From Nigrospora sphaerica (Eukaryota > Ascomycota > Sordariomycetes > Amphisphaeriales > Apiosporaceae): a stretch of 64,000 nt of DNA. Position 1 is the first letter of the stretch; each line of letters opens with the position of its first letter. The notes beneath the pieces were generated by a model. It searched no databases and was not told the origin of the DNA. It saw only the letters and a program-made list of their open reading frames with translations. Of the stretch, positions 23,612 to 34,394 are shown piece after piece. The stretch lies in contig JAGVVL010000001.1 in the NCBI GenBank assembly GCA_018287875.1, positions 1,922,001 through 1,986,000 of the forward strand. The letters run 5' to 3'. A program made the translations under genes and the position numbers.

Positions 23612-26600
23612 ATGTCCCAGCGACGGCCACGACCAGCAGCGCTGGCCTATTCGCAGTCTCCTCGCAACGATCCCAACCCTTTCTCCAGTCAAGTCGAGAG
23701 ATCGACGTTCTCAGCGCCAGAATTTCGAGAAGGCCAGGACTCCCGAGCCCCGCAAGCACGCCCGCAAGCCCGCACGCCTCGTGCCACTACCAAGGCCGCG
23801 TCTCGCTCCTCCATCTTCTCGCCTCAACTGCCGCCCCATCCGCGCGGATCTCGGCTGTCGATACGTCCTTCGCCTCTGCACAGTCTATCAACGCTCCACG
23901 GAAACCGAGATCTCCAGGATGTGGACGGTGATGGCTGGGGCGACAACCAGTCAGACGAGGAGGATGCCGACGCTTTTAATGAGGTCATCATGGCTATCGA
24001 CATGAAAGACAACGGGACTCTGGGGTGTGCATACTACGTCGCTGCTGATGAGTCCATGTTCCTCTTGGAAGATGTCGCGATGGCTGGTGTTGAAGTCGCG
24101 GAGACACTCCTTTTACACGCAAGGCCGACCACAGTGCTTGTCACAACACGCATACCCCAACCTCTCCTTGATGTTCTCGACCAGGGTTGCCCAGCACTGG
24201 GTGCAGGTGACCAAAGTAAGAAAATACCGTTTCTACCACTAGACTACACTGACATCACGGCAAGATGCTACACGAGGCGCCTACATAATGCGTAGGCTCA
24301 AATCATCAGATTTTCGATACGAGTCGGGCAGAGAAAAGCTCCTGGGTCTTCACATGCACCCAAACGACGGCCATGAGATCCTTTTCACCTCTGTCGTTGA
24401 TGAAGCCATGGAAATGGCTGGCGGCGAAAATGAACAGCATTGTTATGCACGGGGCTCTCTGATGAGGCTGGGCGCATCGATAAACCTCGACAGTCGCCTC
24501 ACTGTACGTAAAAAGGTGAATAGCACGACATAAGCTAACGGGCCTCCTACCAGGTTGGATGCGCGGGGGCTGTTTTGGGCGACATACAGCGCAGAAAAAC
24601 AGCCCAATATCTACCGAACGACCCAGACGCCCTCGTCGCCTTCAGGATACGGTCTGTCAAGACGTTCACCTTGTTCGACTCCATGTTCATCAACGCGGAC
24701 ACCATGACGTCCTTACAGATCATACAGTCTGAGTCGCACCCAAATAGTCAGATGCGAGGGCCCGGCAAGTCGGCATCGGGCGCCAAAGAGAATTTGTCGG
24801 TATATGGGCTGTTCCATTTCCTCGCTTGCACGCCTCAGGGCAGGCAAAAGCTCCGCCGGATCTTCTTGAGACCCAGCATCAGCATATATCTGATCATGAG
24901 CCGCCAGAAGACGATATCCTTCTTTTCGAGGCCAGAAAACACTGAAACCGCATCGGATATCAACAAAAACTTACGAAAAATCAAGGACATGCGATCTGTC
25001 ATTGCCAATCTGCGAAAAGGTGTAGATAGCCCAGGCCGAAAGGTTTCTGTCCATAACAACGTTTGGGCCTCATTCCAACGTTTTGCCCTTTATATGTTGA
25101 AGACCCACGAAGCACTCAGGCAGATGTCCGGGGTCGAGAGGATATCGCTTGTTCGAAAGGTCATCGAAAGCATTGAACCTCGGCCCCTGATGCTGATCGG
25201 CGAGCTCATCAGCCAAACGATCGACTTTGACCAGTCTCGCGAGCGAGAAAGAACGGCAGTCAAGGCTGGCGTTGATGCCGCCCTTGATGAGATGAAACGT
25301 AAGTACGACGGGATGGAAGATTTGCTTACTGAGGTCAATGGAAAACTCCGAAGCGATCTGCCCGAATGGGCACAAAAATATGTCCGAAACTGCGTCTTCA
25401 TGCCCCAACTTGGTTTCCTAACCGTTGTGTCGCTGAATTCGAGCAACGGGGAAGCAAGATACGAAGGAGAAGGCTTGCATGATGTCTGGGAGCGAATGTT
25501 CGTCGACGGCGAGAATGTGTACTGCAAGAATCGCCGAATGAAGGAGATGGACGACCAATGTGGAGATACCTACTGCATGATTATTGGTAAGAAGCCGTCG
25601 AGAAGGGGCTGACATCTGGCCGTCGGACTAATACGTGTTTGAGATCGCGAGTTGGAAATTCTCCACGAGCTGGCAGTTCGAGTTCTGGAGCACGAAGAAG
25701 CCATTCAAGCCGCATCGGAGGCGGCGGGCGAGCTTGACAGTCTGCTAGCGTTGGCCAGCGGCTCGCAGAGGCATGGCTGGGTAGCCCCCGAGATGAGTGA
25801 CGAGAATATCCTGCACATAGAAGGTGGTCGACATCCGCTGCAGGAGCTTGTGGTTCCAGCCTTCATCGAGAACGACTGTACGATGTCTGGCGGCTGTGGT
25901 GCTCACATACAAGGTCGTGTGGACAGGAGCTCGGTGTCCAGCGTCGAGCCCGACGACTCTCCCAGCAGCCTCGTCCTCACGGGGCCGAACCACTCTGGCA
26001 AGAGCGTCTATCTCAAACAAGTGGCGTTGATTGTCTATCTTGCTCACGTGGGATGTTACGTCCCTGCCGGTCGCGCCCGCATTGGAATCACGGATCGGAT
26101 TCTGACCCGGATCGCTACACGAGAAAGCGTTTCGAAGCGCGAGAGTGCGTTCGCCATTGACCTGCGCCAGGTGGCATTTGCCATGAACTTCGCCACGCGC
26201 CGCAGTCTCGTTCTGGTAGATGAGTTTGGCAAAGGCACAAACAGTCAGGACGGTGCAGGACTTCTGACAGCCTTGCTGACCCATTTCACTCACTTGGGCG
26301 CCGAAAGACCCAAAGTTATAGCCGCAACCCATTTTCACGAGACTTTCGAGGGCGGGTTCCTGTCGGAGAGTTCCGATCTGGCATTTGCTCACATGGACGT
26401 CCGCGTAGACTTCGACGCAGCAGCTACGGAAGATCAGGTAACTCACCTTTTCAAACTGGTTCCCGGCCGCAGCACGTCCAGCTTTGGCAGCCGGTGTGCA
26501 GCCCTGAATGGGATCGACGCAGCTGTGGTTGAGAGGGCCGAGACGATCATGCTTCTACTTGCACGCAACGAAGACCTCGAGGCGGCTTGTGCCCAATTGT

Positions 26601-26773
26601 CGGATAAAGAGGCCGAAAGGCTGAGCGAGGCGGAAGCTGTAGCTCGTGCATTTCTGGAGCGGGATATCGAGCCCCCAAGAGGCGGACACGGGAGTAGGAA
26701 GATGGGTAGTGGGTATCGGGGCATGCTGGAGATGATCATGTCTGCCGAGTCGTCGACCTCGGACAACTCGTGA
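23612..26773 (+). CDS. MSH5: meiotic MutS homologue MSH5
   Basis: Partner of MSH4 in the MutS-gamma clamp, which stabilises meiotic recombination intermediates and promotes crossovers; not a mismatch-repair protein. Four exons, 23612-24215, 24265-24503, 24554-25586 and 25644-26773, give 1001 residues. The first 100 residues are Arg/Ser/Pro-rich and disordered. Core MutS domains follow (GCAYYVAADESMFLLEDVAM; SVYGLFHFLACTPQGRQKLR with clamp helices). The ATPase has Walker A GPNHSGKS (739-746), where MSH5 proteins carry a variant of the usual GPNMGGKS, and Walker B LVLVDEFGKGTNS (D818, E819). The MSH5 signature RESAFAIDLRQVAFAMNFAT lies between. Acceptors are AAG, CAG and GAG. The GAG join gives IIGDRELEILHELAVRVL, which fits the family. 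Its presence implies a meiotic programme, or the recent loss of one. Confidence 0.95.
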
Positions 26774-27989
26774 TGCGTTGAGTCGGGACCCGCGGGTTCT
26801 CTCGGCTCGAAGAGCCCTTCAACATCACGGTACATGTGGCTAACCCGCGTCACAGGCTTCAGAACATGGCCGCTCATTTTGGAAGATATGCTTGCTGGCT
26901 AGGCCAGACTGATTTCACAGACGAAAATGGTCGTCTGGTGAGGGTTGGCGGGAGGGTGTCACGTAGCAATGTACGGAATGCGATGTCAAAGGATGGCTTT
27001 GGCAATGTCGATATAAACTTCGCGCGGCGTTTCATGGGCGTGTTTCTATTTGGTAGGTGTGCGTAACCTACTTCATTACAGGGGGTCGCAAATGTGTCTC
27101 GACCTTCTAGTTTCGTGGTGGGACGACTCTTTTGCCCATTTTCAACGCGACCCAATGCCAGGTTGCCCTGGTGAACTCGGCTTTAGTCAGGTAAGGTACT
27201 CTTCGTTTCTCATCTACAATCCGTGGGATGGCTCCTCTGACGTCAATAGACCATGTAGACGGCTCGGATCCCATATTATCGGGTTTCGAGCTGCTACGTC
27301 ACATGGGTTCATCAAATCGAGGCAGGATGAGACGAAACGTCCATGTTCCGAGGCTGCTTCGTAATGCTCTCTGATGACGAGGCCCCCGTCAGCCTCCCTT
27401 AAGCCTGTGAAGCGTGTCGCCAGTCCAGGGCACTGCTGAGTCAATGGCCACATTCGTCACCCCGGCCGATCCAGCAGCGAGGTTTTCTCCAGAAGCAAAC
27501 TGCTACTCAAGTGTTGAGCCGTGCGTGCCATAGCTCGCGCAAGGGTAAACATTGCGAAGGCAAAGGCCCCCAGGAGGCAGATGGTCCGACTCGTGCTCAA
27601 GCGAAGAACGGGCGCAGGAAAACGCTTACGTGGACGGTGTCACGAGGCTGTCGAGGCGATCCCGTCCATTGTCCCACCGTGCATGATACGGATGAGGCCC
27701 CGAGCGGCCCTGGGCCTTGGGCCAGTTTGGCGCCGCGGCGAGGGTATAAGAGGTGATACAGGAAACGGCCAGGAGGCACCCAAGCTCTTCGATCCTCCAG
27801 ACTGGACCCCGTGGACCGAAGATTCCTGACCAAGAAGCACGCATACGTCCTGTGGAGGCTTCGATAGCCGCGGACGACCCACAAAGTGCTACCCCGGATA
27901 CGCAAGAGACCACCGGATCAGCTCTTGGTAGTACCGGAATCTCGGCCTGGGTAAAGAGCCAACCGCACTCACTGTCCGAACGTGTCTTA
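26774..27989. other. intergenic, no gene recognised
   Basis: About 1.2 kb between MSH5 and the small GPI candidate. Short open frames only, none with a domain. Probably the MSH5 3' UTR and the promoter of the next gene. Confidence 0.5.
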
Positions 27990-28513
27990 ATGATGCAGCT
28001 CACCTCCTTTCTGGTTATGACTATGGCCTGCGCGGCAGCGTATGCCGAGGTAACGTTTGGCCCTGCCCGCTCCCGCTACCCGCCCTTTCGGTTTCCTTCA
28101 CCGCCCTCCCCTCTTCTTCTCCCTCCTGCAGGACGCTGACGGCGCGCCCGCGCCAGATGCAGTACTATCCCAGCCTCGAGGTGCGGTCCCGTACGGCGGC
28201 GCGGAAGGGCAACTCGACAGCGTCGGCCGGCGGCGGGGTCGCCAAGAGCAACTCGACGGCGCCGGGGAGCAGCGGCGGCGGCGGTGGGTCCCATGGCAGC
28301 GGCGGTCACGGCGACGCGGGCGCGCCGGAGGGTTCCGGCAACGGCAGCGGCACGGGCGCGAGTGGCGGCGGGCCGGGCCCGGACGCTGGTTCCAACGGCG
28401 AGGGCGCGCCCGGCGCGCCGGCGCAGTCGACGGGCCCTGCACGTTGTGTTTCGGGCGCCGGCAGCTTGGTGACGCTGGCGGGTCTGGGTGTCGCCTTTAC
28501 CCTGTTCATGTGA
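27990..28513 (+). CDS. small Gly/Ser-rich secreted protein, probable GPI anchor
   Basis: Unknown function; predicted cell surface. Two exons, 27990-28049 and 28157-28513, give 138 residues. The first exon is exactly a signal peptide (MMQLTSFLVMTMACAAAYAE). The second opens MQYYPSLEVRSRTAARKGN, has NST glycosylation sites, then a low-complexity Gly/Ser/Ala body, and ends with hydrophobic SLVTLAGLGVAFTLFM directly at the stop, as expected for GPI attachment. A single cysteine is present. The donor is GTAACG. I use the CAG acceptor at 28156, which has a CTGAC branch site at 28136-28140. An earlier CAG at 28131 after a strong pyrimidine tract would open a different, Arg-rich frame to 28635. It faces the CFEM gene, 404 nt away. 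Confidence 0.6.
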
Positions 28514-28917
28514 ACAGCCGCGGGCAGGGGGGGCACGTGGAGATGAAAAAGGGCGCTCGGGGAACGAAAAGGGCTCCCGTCCAGGTGACCGGTCTGACTC
28601 GGCCGTGCGTGCGGGACACCAATCTCCGCGGCTGAAACACCAAAGTGGACCGATCGACGGGAACAAGGGACCCGGACATTTACAAAATTTCACGAAGTCA
28701 TGCCCGCGGCAGTTCGAGAGAGACTACCCGCACGACTGGACCACGGTCTTTCAACGCACCGGGGGGGTTTCCGCAGGGGACGGTCACCTCGCTGGCAGCC
28801 ATCGCGCTTAGCACAGTCGTGGCCGCATACCACACGATAGAGAGAGAACGGAACTGGATAGGTTGTTGAATTGAATGATCTACACTATTGGACGGCGACT
28901 TAGGTAGTCAGCGTCTT
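28514..28917. other. convergent 3' flanks of two GPI-protein genes
   Basis: Short spacer between two stops; no gene seen. Confidence 0.55.
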
Positions 28918-29580
28918 CTACCATCCCACCGCCAGCACGAGCAAGATGCCCATAGACGCGCCCAGTAGCGAAGCCCGGCCTAGCGGGGCCGCGCTCTCCG
29001 GCGGCGCCGACGACGGGCTGGACTCGGCCGGAGATGTGGGGGCCGCCGTGCCGGTGGGGGTGGTCTCGCCGTCGGTGGTGGTCGCGCCCGTGGTTTCCGG
29101 GGCGGTGGCCGGAGTTTTCGTGGCGGCGCCGGTGGCCGTCGTCATGGTGGTGTCGGTGGTCCGGGGCGGCGGCTTGGGCACGGCCGAGGGCTCGCCCGGG
29201 GTCTGCGTGGCGCCGGCGCCGGTGCCGGTGGCGGTGCCGGTGGCGACCTCGCGGGCGCTGGACACGGCGGCGCTGGGGACGGGGGCATCCAGGGTGCCGC
29301 AGGTGTTGACCAGCGGCTCGATCAGGGCGTCGACCGACAGGGAGGCGTCGCAGCCGGCGCGGATGCAGGCGGCCACGTCGGGGAGGAAGCTGCCGCTCGA
29401 CCGGTCGCACATGCACGGCAGGTCGACGGCGTCGCACCCCGCCCTCTCGACGCAGGCCGTTACGCAAGCCGGGATGCTGGAAAAGGGGAACGCCGGGAAC
29501 TCGGCGCGGGCCCCCTGCGCCGCCAGCGACAGCAGGAGGGCGCCGGCGAGCACCACGGGGTTTCGAGCGGCGGGAGCCAT
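28918..29580 (-). CDS. CFEM-domain GPI-anchored protein
   Basis: Fungal surface protein; CFEM domains in other species bind heme or act at the host or wall interface, but no specific role can be assigned here. The gene is a single exon of 220 residues. The signal peptide ends near QGARA. The eight CFEM cysteines are present at 39, 43, 49, 56, 58, 72, 77 and 94 (CVTAC, GCDAVDLPCMC, CIRAGC, NTC), with family-like spacing. D53, three residues before the fourth cysteine, sits where CFEM proteins carry the heme-ligand Asp. A long Thr/Ser/Pro-rich stalk follows, then a C-terminal hydrophobic signal (LLGASMGILLVLAVGW) for GPI attachment. The start at 29580 was chosen because it begins the signal peptide; the frame is open upstream to 29796. 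Third-position GC is very high. Confidence 0.92.
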   Translation of the reverse strand: MAPAARNPVVLAGALLLSLAAQGARAEFPAFPFSSIPACVTACVERAGCDAVDLPCMCDRSSGSFLPDVAACIRAGCDASLSVDALIEPLVNTCGTLDAPVPSAAVSSAREVATGTATGTGAGATQTPGEPSAVPKPPPRTTDTTMTTATGAATKTPATAPETTGATTTDGETTPTGTAAPTSPAESSPSSAPPESAAPLGRASLLGASMGILLVLAVGW

Positions 29581-32233
29581 GAGCGGCGGCGGCGGCTTAC
29601 AAGGTTTCTGACGCGTGAAGGGACGGGGAAAAGAGGAGCGGAGGTCAAAATCGGGGGCTAGTCTCGAAGATGTATAAAAGGGGGGTGAGGGTACTTGGGG
29701 TAAAGAAGTACCGAACCAAAGAAAAACGAGGGGGTCAGAGAAAGTCGCGAGCGGTAGAGATGCTGATCTGGCAGCGTATCGCGTATCCGTCGTCATCCAG
29801 GGCCTTCATTTGGACGCGGAGACACACTTCGCTTTTAATAGAGGCGGCGAGCAACCCTTCCCCCCCTGTGTGGCCCTCCTCCCCCCTTATGGCCCTGGCC
29901 GGTGGCGGGCACAGCGCAGTTCACCAGCAAGACGTTGGGCCTCTGAAAGCTGGAATTGGGGGGGAGGGGCCCTATGACGCTAGCCAGCCTGTGAAACTTG
30001 ACGCTGCCCTCTAAGATGGGGAGCTCCGCTAAGCCCAACGGGGGGTTTTGGGGGCCGATCTGCGGTTTCGCTGGCCAACCATGGGTGAGGCCCTGTTTGA
30101 CAGCGCTGCTCATCTTGGCCGTGACGGGGTTCAGATTTGAGCAATACGAGCAGCTGAGGGGCCCGCCGGCTGATCTTGTCTTCAGCTTCTCGTTCGCCGT
30201 GAACCAGTTGTCCCTTCAGAGGCCCCCCTCCCCCAGCCCGTATTGGGCAGCAGCCTTCAGTGTCGGCGGTAAAAAAAAATCGATGAAGGTTACCTAGCAG
30301 GTGACTAGGGGACCCGTCAGCTCGGGACCCTCACGATCCAATCTTAGCCCCCGGTGCGCTGGAGCAGTGCATAGGGCTGCGTCTGGCGCCGAGATCTGGG
30401 ACGGGCCACTGCGCACGCCTTAACCGCCCGCACTTCGCAGAAAGACGGTGGCCTCGTGGCTGGATGTGGAGCATTCTGCTGCTGGCGGCTACGTATTGCT
30501 ACTGTCACCAGGCTCTTCCAACTTTGCCCGGCTTTCGTGCGGGACAGATAAACCGTTCTTCTGGGGCAGCTTCTGGGCGCGGTCATGCGCTGTACATGCT
30601 CGACCGACGTTGGCGACATGGCACGTCGGTCCGATAGGCGTACCATCGCCGACGTCGTGTTCGACCCGTGGGTCGTACGGCACCAACTGTCTACTGCGAT
30701 GGCATTTTCTCCGCATGGGTCGATCCGAAGGAGTTGTTTTTATTGTTGTTGGAAAGGCCAGCGCCGGTCCGTTGTTCCTTGGCAGAGTTACGTTCCTCCC
30801 GGGTCCCACGTCTCGCTGGACGGCTGTGAGACGAAACGACCTATGCCCAGCCAGGCAGACATCGAGCCCCCATCGCCCGTCGGCGGGAATGGTCTCGACG
30901 GTCCAGACCGACACGAGTACTTGGTGACGGCAGCTCCGGCATGGCGACATGATTGATCCCATTCCTCGGAAAACCAGGCCTAGCAAGACAAGACATATTG
31001 TGGTGGGAGGAAGCCGAGGGAGGCATCAGCTGCCGAGAGTAAGTAGGTACTTAAGTACAGGTAAGTGCACTAGGCGGCATGTACCTGCATGCCCCGATTC
31101 AATACTGAAAACTGAAAGGAAACCGTGCCGCTCAAGCTTACCTGCCACTTCCGCGGTTGTGCAAGTACGAACTCATCTCTGTTCACACTTGTTAAGCGCT
31201 GTGCTCTTGGCCGCGGCGAGGAATCTCCTACGACCCAGGTAGAAATGTATACTTAAGTAGGTACCCAGGCATGCGTTCCCCGGGCCCTTCAGTGTCCCTT
31301 AATCTGTGCATAGTAAAATACGGCGATGCGTTGACGGTCCGTGATTGGCTATAAGGCTACCGTTCCGCTCCATTGCGCCCGCAATGCGAACATACATGGG
31401 ACCCTAGATCTCTATACTACGAATATAGCCATGACGGCCCACTTACTGATAGCACCATGCAACGATTTTCACGCCCGTGTAAAGGTGGGCTGGTTAGTCA
31501 CAGCGCTCGTGGAGAGAAATTACCTACTTCGGGAGTCCGCTGAAAATACGCATTGGCGGGTAGGTTAGCGGGTGAACTGCGTTGGGAAATCTGCCAACGT
31601 TCCAACGTCATCCTAGTATATCTGTACGTATGCGCTAGCTTATAATTAGACGGGTCTTTCTTCTGAACAAACACCCATTTGTTCAACATGCCGCCTATTG
31701 AGCGTCGGCAGCTATAGTTTTAGAAAGTCCCAAGACACACCTATACTGGGAGAAGGAAACGATAATGTAATGCCAGGCCATACTCTTCACATGGCACTGC
31801 TCCTAAAACCGGCTGATTCTGCCGACGGCAGGCCATCCTGTTCAGGAGCAACGGACCACATCTTACCGTGTTGTGACCAGAACACCACGTCCCCGGAGCG
31901 ATACTGCGATACTTATCGCCTGCGAAAGCTCGACCTGTTGCCCACGAGGGCCTCCGTGGAAGTGCCTACATGAGCAGCAGCATGGGAACACAGCCCCGCA
32001 CTCAGCAGCGCTCAAATTGGGGGCTAGCGCTGCTCTTCCTTTCCACCTGACCCCCCTGCACATACGTACACATGGAAGGATGATGAGGGTGGCTGTCAAT
32101 TGAGCCTGATAGCCACGGTGCAGTTTGTGCGTCGCATCGCGCATGACAGCCTTGCCACTCCTTGTGGCACCCACGTCTTTCCTCCCGGCTACTCTCTCCG
32201 CTTCTGCTGCTTGACAGGAACCGAGGGAACAGC
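29581..32233. other. intergenic between CFEM and CorA-like genes
   Basis: About 2.7 kb, divergent promoters. A TATAAAAG in plus orientation lies at 29673-29680 without a recognised plus-strand gene close by. TAGGTAC motifs occur near 31041-31062 and 31250-31264. No accepted gene. Confidence 0.5.
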
Positions 32234-34394
32234 ATGGCCACTCGGAACGAAATGAGACTCGACTCGACTCGGAGGAGTTCCATCGCCATGGCTTCGCAAC
32301 CTCCGGATATCGAATTTCGCGACCTCGACGACGAACTTGTTTTCGACGAGGCTCAGTATCTTGCCACTGCCGTAGCGTGCAAGAACTTCGTGGTAGAATT
32401 TGGGGCAGACCGCGCGAGGATTGCCTATGACCTTGAGCGTGGCCAGTTCGAAGCGCTCCTGACACATCCGCGCGACGAGCAGTACCCCATCCGCTGGATG
32501 TGAGTATGGCCGGTGCGGGCCGGAGCAGGCAACCGAATACTGAAGGCGGATGACAGCAACGTGTGGGACGGCAGCGACACTCACAACGAGAACTCCGTCC
32601 GGCTCATCGGTAATCACTACAAGCTCTCAAAGCGTCTGACGAGCTTGATGGTTCTGAAGCAAAGGCAAGGCCCTGCCCAAAGCAAAGCAAACGAGGCGCG
32701 CGTTTCCGGCGGCACGGCGCGAGGCGGCGATGTCGAGCAAGGACTGAACGGTGGCATCCCCAAGTTGGATCTGAACGAGAAGTCCAAACTGCCATTAGCC
32801 GGGAGCGACAGCTTGGATATGTACTTCCTCGTCAAGAACACCGTCAACTATTTCGACATAGATCTCACCCCCAAAGGTACGCCGCTGGAGAATGAACAGT
32901 ATGGGGTGTCAGATACAGTCGTGCTAAAAGCCGGCAGCGCTATGTATAGGGGCACACTGGCTGCATGAACCCCCAGCGGTGGCAACGACGGCAAGACCCG
33001 AGGCGCAAGTTCAGAGGATCATGCCGCCAAGGCATTGGCGTTGGCTGGCTTTGTGCAATGACCGTAGGCATTCCCTCTATGCCTCGGTGGACTTTAGGCC
33101 TGACGACCTTCCAGATACCGTCATATCCATCCATGAGGCTCCGAACCACAAGTCCGAGTCGTCGGCATGGGAGTCAGACATGGCCATGGAAGAAGAACTG
33201 AAAAACATGAGGCTGAACACCTTCACTGTCCTGGCCCAGTTGTCGGAACGCGGCTTCGAAATGTTCAACGACCGGCCGCTGTCCCAGGCCGCCATCCGCC
33301 AGACTCTCCGCAGTGGCATTGGTTCGGATACGGGAAGCGTGTCCTTCTTGAGCGTAGATACGGATGGTGTTCCTCACGCTCTGGCCGCCGAAGGAAGTAG
33401 CAACTTGTTCTACTACCTCTTCGAAGACTACGTAGCGGCAAGCCCTCTGAGGGCCGCCGTCGACATTCTGGAGAAGATGGTGGGTTGTGGCACCCCGGCA
33501 TCGCCACCATGGGACGATTCGCTAACGGGCCATCTGTGAACAGACGAAAAGGGTGCTCGACAGCACGGTACGTCCTCCGTGGTACGCGGGCGATCGGCAT
33601 GCTGACCCGGACAGAACCGGAGCGCCAGGAACAAGGCCTCGGACATTATCCCCGCGCTGCACTATCTCAGCAAGGACCTTCGCGAGTTGAAACACCTCTT
33701 CGAAGGCTACAGCAACCTCGTCCGGAAGATAATGAGCAGCAGCAGCAGAACCAGCGGCATCCGAGGGCCGAACCCCCGCCACGTCCCCGCGCCGCCGGTC
33801 GGGGGTTCTACGCTGACCGAAGGCTCGGCGCTGGGCCACCTGGGCATCGACCGAAAGGTGTTCCTCACCGAGTCGGCTTTGAATCGATTCGACCGGCTGT
33901 CGGACCGCCTCCAATGGCTCATGCTCAACACCATTGAGGGCACACTGGAAGAGATCAGCGCCCTGTCGAGCACCGTAAGTTGCTGCTGCGTTTCGCCAAC
34001 CCGTCCGGGGCCCCGCGAGCTCCCCGCTGACGCCCTCTCCCTGCAGTACTTCAACCTGACGCAGCAGAAAGACTCGTCGGCGACGGCCAGGCTCACGCGC
34101 AGCGCGACGCTGCTGGCAAGACTCAGCGTCTTCTTCCTGCCCATCAGCTTCATGACGAGCTACTTCTCGGTCCAAATCGAGGACCTATTCAAGTACTGGG
34201 ACGGGAGCACGTACTGGCACGCGTTTGCCGTCATCGCGAGCCTGTCCTTTGTGTGCCTGTTCTTTTTCAGCCGGCTGCTCATGTTCTTCAGCGACGTGCT
34301 GGACGAATGGGCCGAGCGCATCGCCGCCGGCACTCGCCAGGTGGCGACGAAGGTGGGCTTTAAGGTGGCGGACGACGAGGGGATCTATGACTAA
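32234..34394 (+). CDS. CorA-like membrane protein
   Basis: Relative of CorA/ZntB divalent-cation channels, common in filamentous fungi and largely uncharacterised. Six exons, 32234-32499, 32557-32876, 32950-33479, 33544-33567, 33615-33974 and 34047-34394, give 615 residues. The soluble N-terminal half shows the family phrases RWINVWDGSDTHNENSVRLI, GNHYKLSKRL, GAHWLHEP and PPRHWRWLALCNDR. A long helical part (ILEKMTKRVLDSTNRSARNK; LSDRLQWLMLNTIEGTLEEI) leads to two transmembrane segments near 522-541 and 559-581. The first ends MTSYFSVQ, so the GMN selectivity motif of true CorA channels is absent and Mg2+ transport is uncertain. Exon 4 is a 24-nt microexon, with GCTAAC and GCTGAC branch sites in the introns on either side. 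The last intron is 72 nt and in frame. Confidence 0.85.
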
